The translations under genes and the position numbers were made by a program. 64,000 nt of DNA from Coptis chinensis. Taxonomy: Eukaryota > Streptophyta > Magnoliopsida > Ranunculales > Ranunculaceae. Below the pieces are notes generated by a model that worked only from the letters and a program-made list of their open reading frames with translations, was not told the DNA's origin and did not search any database. This document shows, in pieces, positions 22,561-32,296 of this stretch. The DNA lies in the NCBI GenBank assembly GCA_015680905.1, contig JADFTS010000017.1, positions 1-64,000 on the forward strand, written 5' to 3'. Within the stretch, counting starts at the first letter, position 1. Every line of letters starts with the position of its first letter.

Positions 22561-23810
22561 AAAAGGTATTGAGTCCGAGGATACTGGTTTGATTCTAAGG
22601 GTTCACTTCTATGTTATCTCTCCTAAGTCTCCTTATCTCCATCAGTTTAGTTTTATTTATTCCTAGGAGTCATTCTTCGGTTCAGTTGTTAGTCTGTCAT
22701 TGTGTTACCCGCCAGGAAAATGTGTCTTCATTTTTCTTTTCGTGATCTCAAGTCGTAGTAGGTGTCTTGCAGTGTGATTTTGTCTCACATTGCCAGTGTC
22801 TGATGTCAGGGTCTTTTTCTTCCCTATTTTTTCAGAAGTGAACCGAGCTAGCTTTTTTCGTGTTTATGTGGAAAATTGCCTATTGATTTTATCATGACAA
22901 CATGATGATGAATTTCTTCTTCATAATTTCAATTCGGCAGGGGAGGGGTAGGTTAGTAGGCACAAATTAAGATTGTGCTGACAGTTCCCTTCAAGCAAAA
23001 CCATTCTTAAGCAATTTAATTTTATGTAAACATCCAATACTCTTGTATAGTCGTATACTCGTATAGAACTTGGAAACTTAATTTCTAACAAATTCTGTCA
23101 AGACACGTTTAACAGACGCAAAACATCGGAAATAGTAAAACCTGGAAAAAAAAACAAACTAGCTGCTTAATCAGACACGGCACAAACACTGGAAAGAAAG
23201 CAACCTGAAAAAAACATACTGACTCGACTGTCTTGGAGAGGCCCAGTCCTGAAAGCAGGAGGGCGGGCTAGAAAAAAGACAACATACTGAGCGAGATTAG
23301 CTATGTTAATAACGCATTTTTGCGGTATGGCAACAGACAACGCCGTGCCATGAGGATAAAGGGAGTACTCTTTAAGTGTGGAACATAAAGGTTTTGGTGC
23401 AAATTGATATTATTTTGGACTCGATAACTACTTCCAGCTAAAATTCCGTGCTTCACAGATCGAGTTGCTATTGAAATTACCTACAAAAACTAGGCTATGC
23501 ATCCCTAACCTTCAGTGCTATGAGACTTGCTACCAACTAATATATATTAGATAGGAAAAGCCAATTGATCGATCAACATGCTCAAAATCAAATCCGTGAC
23601 AACTAATATTAGATAGGAACACGAGTTCTGGCTTAATGTGCTCGATTTATGTCCAGCATCATGCCTAAAGGATAGTTGAACTTGTCAGATATGTTAATAG
23701 TTGAACTCTATATACTGGTACATATCGGCTGGCGTTCTGAATCGATCTGATAATCCAATACTTGTTAATATCTGGGAAACTAAGGCTTTGCAAGCTTATT
23801 ATACAACAAT
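22561..23810. other. Intergenic, nothing recognised
   Basis: The first few hundred bases are probably the 3' flank of the preceding gene. There are no coding features, RNA genes or repeat borders that I can support. Confidence 0.4.
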
Positions 23811-24048
23811 CAGTGGCAGAGCCAGGAATTGTCTCCAGGGGGGCCTAGTGCTTAGTACACTGCGGAACTTAAACAAGTACTTGTTTTTTTTTTTACACTG
23901 TGGAATAATATACACTGAGAAGTCATGGTAAGCAAAATAGCTATACATCTGAGAAGGCAAAAGCCTTAGAATTGACCAACAAAGTAGCACTGTGGGCTTA
24001 AACAAGTACTACCATGCCCTACCTGGCCTCCACATAGCTCCGCTACTG
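23811..24048. mobile_element. hAT-like MITE, 238 bp
   Basis: Terminal inverted repeats are CAGTGGCAGAGCCA at the left and CAGTAGCGGAGCTA (reverse complement of the right end). The flanks are ACAACAAT (23803-23810) and ACGACAAT (24049-24056), an 8-bp target duplication with one mismatch, as expected for hAT elements. Ends of the type CAGTGGCGGAGC are frequent in plant non-autonomous elements. It has no coding capacity. Confidence 0.72.
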
Positions 24049-24056
24049 ACGACAAT

Positions 24057-24773
24057 GATATGATTGTAAGAAATAGCCAGGACAATACTTTTATTAAAAT
24101 ACAAAACTCTAGGATGAACTTCATCTATGTGAATGTGCAGTGATTCACACTCCTATGAAAGGATATAGAATGTTAGGGTTTCATGAAAGTGGTCGTTAAG
24201 GCGCTTACATAGATCGACATGAAGTCTAATTAATTACGATAAATTATCATCCTGTCGGATCGTATAGATCCTATTCCCTTAATAAATAAATCAAAGGAAT
24301 CATATATTTTATATATTTTCCATATTAACTGTACATAGTTTTTTTGTCACTAGCCATTCAAATAATTAGGCGTGACTGTAATTGCTAGATTTTTAATTTG
24401 CTAAAACTAAATCAAATAACACAAGAAAAAATCGAGACTGTGAGACCAAAGTCTACTGGTCGCTAATGTACTTGACGTAAAATAAATCATGTAAAGTTAA
24501 CCAAGTAACAATGACACCAGCAGACAGGCATAACTAAAGAAAATAGATTGATGAAAGTCATGAAAATAGAAAACAAGAAAATAAAAGAAGGTGATAACAG
24601 ACTATTTAGAGCCCAAGCTCCACAGACTCAAATTTGGGGTTTGGCTCTTGGCTTGCTTACAACACTAGCTGACACCTTAATATCGATTAGTTTCACGACA
24701 AAATTACGCCCAAGGTCGAAAACCAACAGTATTACTAGCCACAGTATTAGATGGTACTGCAGCTGCAGGACTA
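24057..24773. other. Intergenic, nothing recognised
   Basis: AT-rich, downstream of the minus-strand C2H2 gene. It probably includes its 3' UTR. Confidence 0.4.
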
Positions 24774-25205
24774 TTACCGGCCTGGTAATCCCAACTTTAA
24801 GGCCAGATCAACATCACCTATAGGAACTTTAGTTGGAAGACTTTCGTGATGGTACTGGTTAGTGCAATGGCGTATCAATAGCTTTCTCCACGCCTCCATT
24901 TGCTCATTTCTGTGAGTATTTTGGTGCCCACGAAGAGAATGCTCATTATAGAACATCTCAGGACACTGTCTGCAGGAGTAATATCTAGGTCCATCCTGTT
25001 CAACAATCGGTTGGGCTGGCATGGTCGAGACTTCAAAAGGCTCAACAGTCATAAAAAAGGATCGCAACGTGGATTTGGACTCAGTCTCATACTTGAGCTT
25101 TTTCCTTGAATTTTTTTGATTGGTTACAACATCTGCAGACTTTGGTGAAACAAAACCATTTCTGATTTTGGCTTCCTTTGAAGAGTTGAACAACCTTTTT
25201 GCCAT
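24774..25205 (-). CDS. Single C2H2 zinc finger protein with C-terminal EAR motif
   Basis: A 143-residue intronless frame from ATG 25205. One C2H2 finger of the form C-x2-C-x12-H-x3-H spans residues 78-98 (C78, C81, H94, H98). The helix reads NEHSLRGH where plant EPF-type fingers have QALGGH, so it is a degenerate relative. A basic NSRKKLK stretch (residues 32-38) may be a nuclear signal. The C-terminus DVDLALKLGLPGR (131-143) holds an LxLxL EAR repression motif, as in plant SUPERMAN/ZFP-type repressors. Expected role: small nuclear transcriptional repressor. The altered QALGGH box may change or abolish DNA binding. I cannot name the orthologue; an upstream exon is possible but not needed. Confidence 0.72.
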   Translation of the reverse strand: MAKRLFNSSKEAKIRNGFVSPKSADVVTNQKNSRKKLKYETESKSTLRSFFMTVEPFEVSTMPAQPIVEQDGPRYYSCRQCPEMFYNEHSLRGHQNTHRNEQMEAWRKLLIRHCTNQYHHESLPTKVPIGDVDLALKLGLPGR

Positions 25206-27293
25206 TCGATTGAACTTGGGTGTTTAGAAGATTTAGAAGATGACTACCTATATAACAAAATAATTCATCAAGATCAAATCTTTCGTATGGCAGTACATCC
25301 TTTACTGTACTTATTATTACACGTCCTAATATAGCCCTTTTTGAGTTGGACCATTAAACTGGCTCAATGCAAGATAATCTCATGAGCTGTCGTACTAATG
25401 TACATAGACTTTCATGATATAGATTACAGCCCAATGCACGCCCGTCATATATCTCAAGTTGTAAGATACTGCTCTGCATCTCGATGCGCAATCAACAGTG
25501 TGCATGGGGGCTGTCACGTTATTAGTATTTTTCAGGCTCATTGAGAATATCAGCCTAGCAGGTTTTGATTAGTAATATTTGTAAAATGAGGACTGAATTA
25601 ATTGTACATATTCCATATCAGGAAGGACATCTTTACATTGCATCATAAGTATTATGAGTTGTACCATTGGCTCATTGATTGCAAGAAAAGTAGGAAGGTC
25701 ATTAAGTTTTAAATATTGATTAGCGAAACTTAATTATAACAATTTGAAGTTCAATTTTAATGAGTCCGGTTTTGTTGTCCTAAAATACTGTGTCCTAGCT
25801 GTCCAGACTCGAGTGTGTACCGTCGGTTTGCATTTCAATGACATGTAAATCTCGAGGCATTTATATAAGCGGTTGTGATCTATTTTGGATAGTTGGACAA
25901 CAAACTTTGGGACAGCATTCAGTTCAATTTTAATTATAAGGTGTATCTATCCTTATTTAGTGTCGAAGTTCTGAACAACTTTTCATTTATGTTTATTACA
26001 TGTGGGCAAGACACCAAATAATCTATTCAAGACACTAAATAAGATGCGTCAAGACACTAAACGGATAATCCATTTAAGAGAATTTCTGTCTATCCCTAGT
26101 CCCAGCCAGTGTAGAGGATGTGCAAGAGACTGTATAACAGTCGCCCTGCTGGAGTACATGCTTCCGAGTTCCACTTGTCCTGTAACTGTTCATGTAACTT
26201 GCTGTCACACGTTCTGGCCTTCTGTTGTCTTCTGCGTTTGCAGATTATGTGCTATGGAGTCTGGAGAGTAAGAAAATTCATGATTCCATTTCTTCTTGAT
26301 GCTGTAAACATCTGAACTAGAATTCTATTATATTTTTACTTTTGAGCGGAGGAATAAAAAGAAAGCAATATTAATGTTTAATTTGATGAAAACATTTTTG
26401 ATACTCAGCTCATTATATATCTGTTCTTCAGATACTTTGGGCAGCATTATGTGTCATTATCAATATATAATCAAATATATGAACATATTGAGAGGGAAAA
26501 TATTTAGATAATAATACAATGACCTCTCCAACAGTACACATTTTAGCGCCAAATTCAAATGTGAATAAAAGTCAGTACTAGTTCAAATATACCGTACCGC
26601 GTACAGTACATAGCTAAACCAGTATACCATATTGTAGCGTTACCAGTGGCGGCGGGTTCCAGACCTCGCTCTTTATAAATAGAAAAATTATTATAGAATG
26701 AAGGTTATGATGTCTTTCCCTCTATGCTATTTTCATTGAATTTTAAGTCAATGACTGTTTGAGTACATACAATCAGAACAAAATTCTAAGTTCTACAAAG
26801 AAAAATTGCAAGATAATAGGGGCCATTTGTGTTGTTTTTACTCTTTCCTTCATTGGGACTTTTTGTGTTTAATTTTTTTAGCTATTAAACAAGAATGCAG
26901 CTAGGTAGAGAAGAATCTAAGCATTTATTAACCTGTCTCTAACGTCCATGCATGAAGGTGGGTTTCTTAGTAAAATCATCATTTAGATGAGTTGCTCCCA
27001 GTCTCATACATGGTTGAAAATTTGTCTTTAGTGGTGACAGTTTGTCAAATTGTTTGTTCATTCTGACATGATTATCGATTACTTCAGTTACTCTAGCCTA
27101 TGCATAAACATGTGGACAGTTTACATTTTATTCTTTCCTCTTCAATTCTCTCTCACATATTCAAATTTGGAATCATTTCTGTTCTTTATCTGCTTTTGCA
27201 TGGCAACAGAATAGGCTCACCACCTTCATTCTTGCAGGAAAAGTGCTTAGTGATCGATGGACCCAAGCGCAATCAACAATCTTTATTGGAGTG
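25206..27293. other. Intergenic between divergent C2H2 and GATA genes
   Basis: It probably contains both promoters. It includes a perfect 13-bp inverted repeat at 25952-25964 / 26031-26043, with three copies of CAAGACAC(T/C)AAA at 26007-26060, and inverted TTGTTGTCC words at about 25770 and 25895 that could mark an old MITE. Otherwise nothing recognised. Confidence 0.4.
25952..26043. repeat. 13-bp perfect inverted repeat with 66-bp loop
   Basis: CTTATTTAGTGTC at 25952-25964 and GACACTAAATAAG at 26031-26043. The right arm belongs to a small cluster of three related words CAAGACACNAAA. It may be a MITE remnant. Confidence 0.5.
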
Positions 27294-30238
27294 ATGGAAG
27301 CAAGCAGTACTGAAATCAAGGAACAAGATCTCATCAGTAAACTTGATGAGAACTTTCCTGGACAGAATCATGATCCTGAAGTTGATTGTACGTTGAAGTT
27401 GGGGCTGTCTTGTGATCAACCCGGATCAAGTTCAATGAACAGCGACATGACTTTACAATCAAACATATACACTAAGGACATTTGTGTTGATCCTTCTGCA
27501 GGTATATATATAATACCTACAACCCCTTTTTTTCTCCACACAGCTTGCTTTTTGATACAGATAACTTATTTTTATGGTTAAAGTAGTACTACTTAATTGT
27601 CAAATTTCTTGTTTAATTTCCATTGAATTGAAAGAACAAATTATTTCAAGTAACCGCAGGTACTATAATCGATCTTTTATGTGACCATACACTGTCCTGA
27701 TCTATTCCTAGAAAGTACTTAGTTGTGCTCCTAAATATTTCATTGGGTCATTGATTGCTTGATTAAGGTCATTGTCATTTGTGCATACTTAAGGCAAGGG
27801 ATTAGGGAGCTGTAGATGAGATCCCAGCAGCAAAATTGGGCAAAGAACAATTTAGTTGATCGAACAAAAAAAGTCATTACGTAGAATGTGAAGAGAAACA
27901 CAACTAGCTTAACTTATTGATGAAGTCTTGATTATTACATAAGACATTAGTTGCCGGCGATCAGGAAGTAAACAACAGTGCCACATGCATACCAAAAAAG
28001 ATTATTTGCAAGTAGGTAGAGACGTTCAGTATAGTAGTCGTATCACTAACAATAAGGAAGTTAACGTCCCAAGGAATTTATGGAGTTGAAATGGTTGAAA
28101 GATTGGAGTAAGAAGTCCCGGCATGCAATTTTCTTTTCCTGTTTGAATTGTAGGACACGCACGCTCTATATAAACCTTCACCATTAAAACTGTTACAATC
28201 TAAAAGAAATATAATTTGGTCGATCTTTGAATTCCGTTGGCAACTCTCTCTTTTGTTGAACTATAGTAAATGAACATCTTTATAATTATAAGAAACTGCC
28301 AATTCTAAGTGGTCACTTTAAATAGAGATCTTATAGTTGTTTTAATAATCAGCTTTAAAGAGATTTGGAAGAATGCATGAGAAGGGGGAAAAACTATAAT
28401 GATCACCCTTTTTTTGCAAAAATTAACAAATGTAGGAAACTTTGCAAAAGAAATTTTGAGGGTTTATCTTATACTTTTTGACTATTCCCATATGTCAATT
28501 TTCCATAGAGTTAGTTGACAATCATTAAGGACAAAGGAATATTAGAAATTTGAGAGGTTATGGTGGTTTTCTCTGGGCTAGTAGGATACCAGGTATACAC
28601 TGTGGAAAAGAAAATTAAATAGGTAAGTGCTGATACCTGTATCAGATTGTAAGAGCATGTAGTACGTACATCAAACTATAAACTTTGCCTGAAGAAAACT
28701 ATAAACTAGGGTAAAAAAGGTGAATTCGAAATAAGAGCAGAGAGCACATGTAAGTTACAAATTACTGCAACTGTGACAAAATTTTCCTTCTTTCATTCAA
28801 CATTTAAGATTGGACACACAATTAAGCATTTTAACCAAATTCCTTTCATAATTGAAAAAAGCAACAAAAAGAACCAGCATTAGACATTCAGCAGTTGTTG
28901 TGCTAAAATGAAAAATAAAAAATAAAACTTGGCAGTTGAAGATTTATGTATATATGTGCATTATATTATAATCAAGGGATGCGGCTTATACCTTGCAATG
29001 AATTTTGCGTTTGAGTTGGAACTAAAGTTTACATCTGGTCATTTATGTGGACTGTGGTCAATGAATGAAGGCATGTATTGACTGCCTTGCATATATATCA
29101 AACAAGTTATTGAACTAAGTGAAATCAGTAGGGATCTTACATGACGAAGAACATAGTAGTATAGTACGCCTCCATCTAATCTATCAAGAAACTACTAATT
29201 GTAAGTTCATACTTTAACCTTATAGAGATCTTATTGCGTTGTTTGTTATATTCTGGCTTCGACTAGCTTTGGAACAAATGCATGTACTGTACTGTCGGCA
29301 CAACCTACATACTTATTATACTTTTCTTCTTTTCCTTTTTTTTTAAATGAGGTATGGTTTAGTGAGAACTGAGAAGATCATCATCCTCAATATGTAACTC
29401 TGGATTTAGTGCCACATTTTTGAATTCAAGCTACGAAACTGAGGCATATTTGTCAAACTTAACATCCACATATTGTTTTTTTTTTTCCATTTCTACTTAG
29501 TTTATTTCATAATTTGCCGCCGCCATCTAATCCCTTTTAAATGTCATTAGTGTGATTATACGTGCATGCTACGGTGACTATTTTTTGTTTTATTTTTTTT
29601 GAACAGGAGATGAACAACAACTGGGTGATGAATGGAACAGGGAATGCATATGATGGGCACTTTGATGTGTCACCTGGGAGCATTGGCCTTAATAGCAGCA
29701 CAGCTAGCTCCGTAGCCCATGGAGATCTTTCAACAACTCCTATAATCTGCAACAACTATAAGAATTTATATCCAGTGAATCCTCAAAACAATATGGATGT
29801 AGGTAACAATTTTCAGAGGAAAGCTGAACCTGAATCCTTGAAGAAGTGCTTGGTTTGTAGGACAACTACAACTCCATTATGGCGTAAAGGCCCTGATGGA
29901 GAGAAGGTAAGCTTCTCTAGGATCTTTCATTAACATATGTCTAGCTTGTGCTCAAATGAATTCAAATTTATCTACCATTACCAAAATGTATGTTTTTTAT
30001 ATGATACTATTTTCTCCTAGGGAGAAGTCCAATCCCCTTATTTAAATTCAAATGTTAGGATCTTTACATAGGTGACTGCCTGATTAGGTGTAGTTCCTAA
30101 AGTTTGATCACAATTATATTTTTTTGAAGATGTGCTTCTCAATTCTTATTTTCTTAAATTAATTCTTCATTTCAGTCTCTATGTAATGCCTGCGGAATCC
30201 GCTACAGGAAGGAAGAAAGGAGGAAGTTGGGATTATAG
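27294..30238 (+). CDS. GATA-type zinc finger transcription factor, three visible exons
   Basis: Exon 1 is 27294-27501 (start MEASSTEIK; donor AG|GTATAT), exon 2 is 29607-29906 (acceptor AACAG|GAG; donor AAG|GTAAGC) and exon 3 is 30176-30238 (acceptor TTCAG|TCT; stop TAG). Exons 2 and 3 join in frame into a GATA finger C-x2-C-x18-C-x2-C (CLVCRTTTTPLWRKGP...SLCNACGIRYRK), followed by basic residues, with only five residues after RKEERR. Exon 1 holds VDCTLKLGLS, close to the VDCTLSLGTPS motif of HAN-like plant B-class GATA factors. The product should bind GATA sites in the nucleus. Oddity: exon 1 ends in phase 1 but exon 2 needs phase 0; direct joining would stop after about 16 codons. There may be a missed small exon in the 2.1-kb intron, another splice site, or a one-base lesion. 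Confidence 0.78.
27502..29606 (+). other. Large first intron of the GATA gene
   Basis: 2.1 kb with a GT start and CAG end. No ORF, repeat border or RNA gene seen. A small exon that repairs the phase could be hidden here; I did not find a convincing one. Confidence 0.5.
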
Positions 30239-30642
30239 AACCAAAACAATCATTGAGAAATCAGCCTCTCAAGGAATCGTTTAAATTTCAAAGGTGTCTC
30301 GTTTTTCTCTGCATTGTCTCTAGATATATGTTTGGTTTCATGATGTGTAATGAGTTGGTGATTGAAGGTTTAGGTTATGACTTCTTTCACAGGCCGGGGA
30401 CCAAGTTGGTTTTGTTTCTGTTAATTTTAGGACCTCTGGTCTATGCATGCGTCTGATTATGAAATTGTTGGACAAAAGTTATTTCAGTAGGCTACTTTGG
30501 AAGATTGTGTTTCTAAATTGATGTTTAGATATTTTAAGTTATTTGTAGTACACGTACCGGTACACACTACATACCACGGTACCACCACCAACAGGCAACA
30601 GTTTCTTTAGTGGTGTGATCTCTTTGACTGGTGGTGCTTATT

Positions 30643-30702
30643 TGCATAACTTGGGATGCAAAGTTTTTGTGATTATGCATAACTTGGGATGCAAAGTTTT
30701 TT
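30643..30702. repeat. Short tandem repeat, about 33-bp unit, two copies
   Basis: The word TGCATAACTTGGGATGCAAA occurs twice 33 bp apart, downstream of the GATA gene. Each copy has inverted TGCA ends (TGCATAAC...GGGATGCA). Confidence 0.8.
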
Positions 30703-30847
30703 GTATGATTATTAGGTTGTTATCCATTCAAATTCAAGTTCAAGAGCTCATGGACATGATTTTTGTCTCACAAAAAGTTGCCATGGGAATAGACCAGCGT
30801 TTCGGGGGTAGACCCATCTAGCTCGTACATGATATTTTACATGCATT

Positions 30848-31965
30848 AGGGGGTGTTTGGCAACTAATAAAAAGCGCTACCAAGCTAAAAAGTCTTTATT
30901 TGATTTTTTACTTAATGTAAAGCATAAGTACGTTTGTCAAAAACACAATTTCTAAAGCCAAAAAAATGAAATTGAAAAACTAAGAAATTAAAAGTTTGTT
31001 TGGTGTAAACAAAATTTCATAATGCTTCATAATCAGCATTTTCTAAAATGAATTTCATTTGTCTTTACCCAGTTTATACATATTATAGTATCTCAATACA
31101 AACAGATGAACTAAAGGAGTACAGTGGAGAATAGCAAGTTTTGTAGGCGCTAGGTTCAGTGTTGGTCCCGGGTTAGGCGAGACGGAACGGCTGGTTGATC
31201 CACGGGTAGATAATAATACTTGTGCGCAGACCCCAATTTCACAATAAAAAGCCACAAAGCCCAAAGTAAAAACCCTGAAAAATAGACTACATACAAAACA
31301 ATTATTGGTCTTCTCAAAAAGCTATATTTTTGTCTTTTTAATTTTATGGTTTCTTGACTTTGGGACGTTAGACTATTAGAAGCATCTTTAGAAATTTACC
31401 AAAAAACACCAAACAACTTTAGGAATAACGTCAATTTTTCAAGAAGCAATACGGCGGTTTTGGATAAAAAGCGTCATATAACCTTTGTAGCGGTTTTGCC
31501 AATACCGCGCCACTAAAGTCCAACTGACAGGCCCAAGTCCACACGGTTTTCAGAACACCGCATGCTACTTTTATATAAACAGGTCCAAAGTTCTAATTTT
31601 CAGAAAAAGCGCACGCGGTTTTGCTAGCACCGCGCCCATAGAAGCCCAAGCCCACGCAGTTTTGTCAAAACAGCCCATAAAAGCCCATTTAGCAGCCCAA
31701 GTCCACGCGGTGTTGGAAAAACCGCGTAATTTTGGCAAAACTGTGTGAGTGATTTGATACAGCATCAAACCTTGAACCAAATATTAGCCGATTTTGTGTT
31801 TGGTTTGGTGTCTTGAAATTGAAAAAACACCAAATCGGCCATAGAAATTTGGTGTTTGATACTAGGTTGATATCACTCCTAAAGATGCTCTTATCAAACG
31901 AACTTTTACTTTTTATCCTCCTAGAAAGCTACAAAGTGGCTTTTAGACGTGTTGCCAATTTAACA
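30848..31965. mobile_element. Probable hAT-like MITE, split by a nested element
   Basis: The left end TAGGGGGTGTTTGGCAACTA has the usual look of a hAT end. Near 31935-31965 the reverse complement reads GGCAACACGTCTAAAAGCC, a partial inverted match (TTGGCAAC, then AAAAGC). The outermost bases of the right end are too diverged to fix the border or a target duplication. The Harbinger-like element at 31379-31890 lies inside it. Confidence 0.4.
31379..31890. mobile_element. PIF/Harbinger-like MITE with internal palindromes
   Basis: Ends are GAAGCATCTTTAG at the left and GAGCATCTTTAGGAG (reverse complement of the right end), similar to the GAGCATCTCCA ends of many plant Tourist-like MITEs. A TTA target duplication flanks it (31376-31378 and 31891-31893), the PIF/Harbinger signature. 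The inside carries five 19-bp GCGGT...ACCGC-type palindromes at 31454, 31490, 31543, 31615 and 31707 inside a degenerate repeat of the form CAAGYCCACRCGGTNTT. It lies about 275 bp upstream of the CNX2 TATA box. Confidence 0.7.
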
Positions 31966-32164
31966 AATGGACCTTGCTAAACAGCTTTTAGCTTTCTGGC
32001 GTATCTATGAACACTTGGGAGTTTTTGGTGACGACGAATTTCTGAGCTGGAAAGTGGGCTTTGGTAAGTCCACGTGCAAAACATGAAAGCCCAGTTCTGA
32101 GCTGGAAAGTTGAACAGGCACAGGATGACAAGAGCATGGCGATAAGAAAATGACGCCACATTCA

Positions 32165-32174
32165 TATATATAAA
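32165..32174 (+). promoter_or_regulatory. CNX2 TATA box and 5'-UTR intron
   Basis: TATATATAAA at 32165-32174 would place transcription start near 32200. A short leader exon ends near 32223 (TAG|GTAGGT) and a 72-bp intron ends in TTTACAG at 32295, one base before the GATG that holds the start codon. Confidence 0.55.
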
Positions 32175-32296
32175 TTAGCCGCCCTCTTTGTCGGCTTTCA
32201 CAACATCTGGAATTCCTCTATAGGTAGGTGTGTTTTTATTTTGTTTATGGACTTCATACATATACTGAATTTATATATTTTCCTTGGTTTTACAGG

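Noticed and set aside
24548-25109. Plus-strand ORFs opposite the C2H2 gene
   Set aside because: Antisense shadows of the minus-strand zinc-finger gene.
26002-26315. Cys-rich ORFs that resemble a small secreted protein
   Set aside because: Cys spacing fits no family and there is no signal peptide; the start overlaps the CAAGACAC repeat.
26642-26700. CAGTGGCGGCGGG word as a second hAT-like MITE
   Set aside because: Only one end was found; no inverted partner or target duplication.
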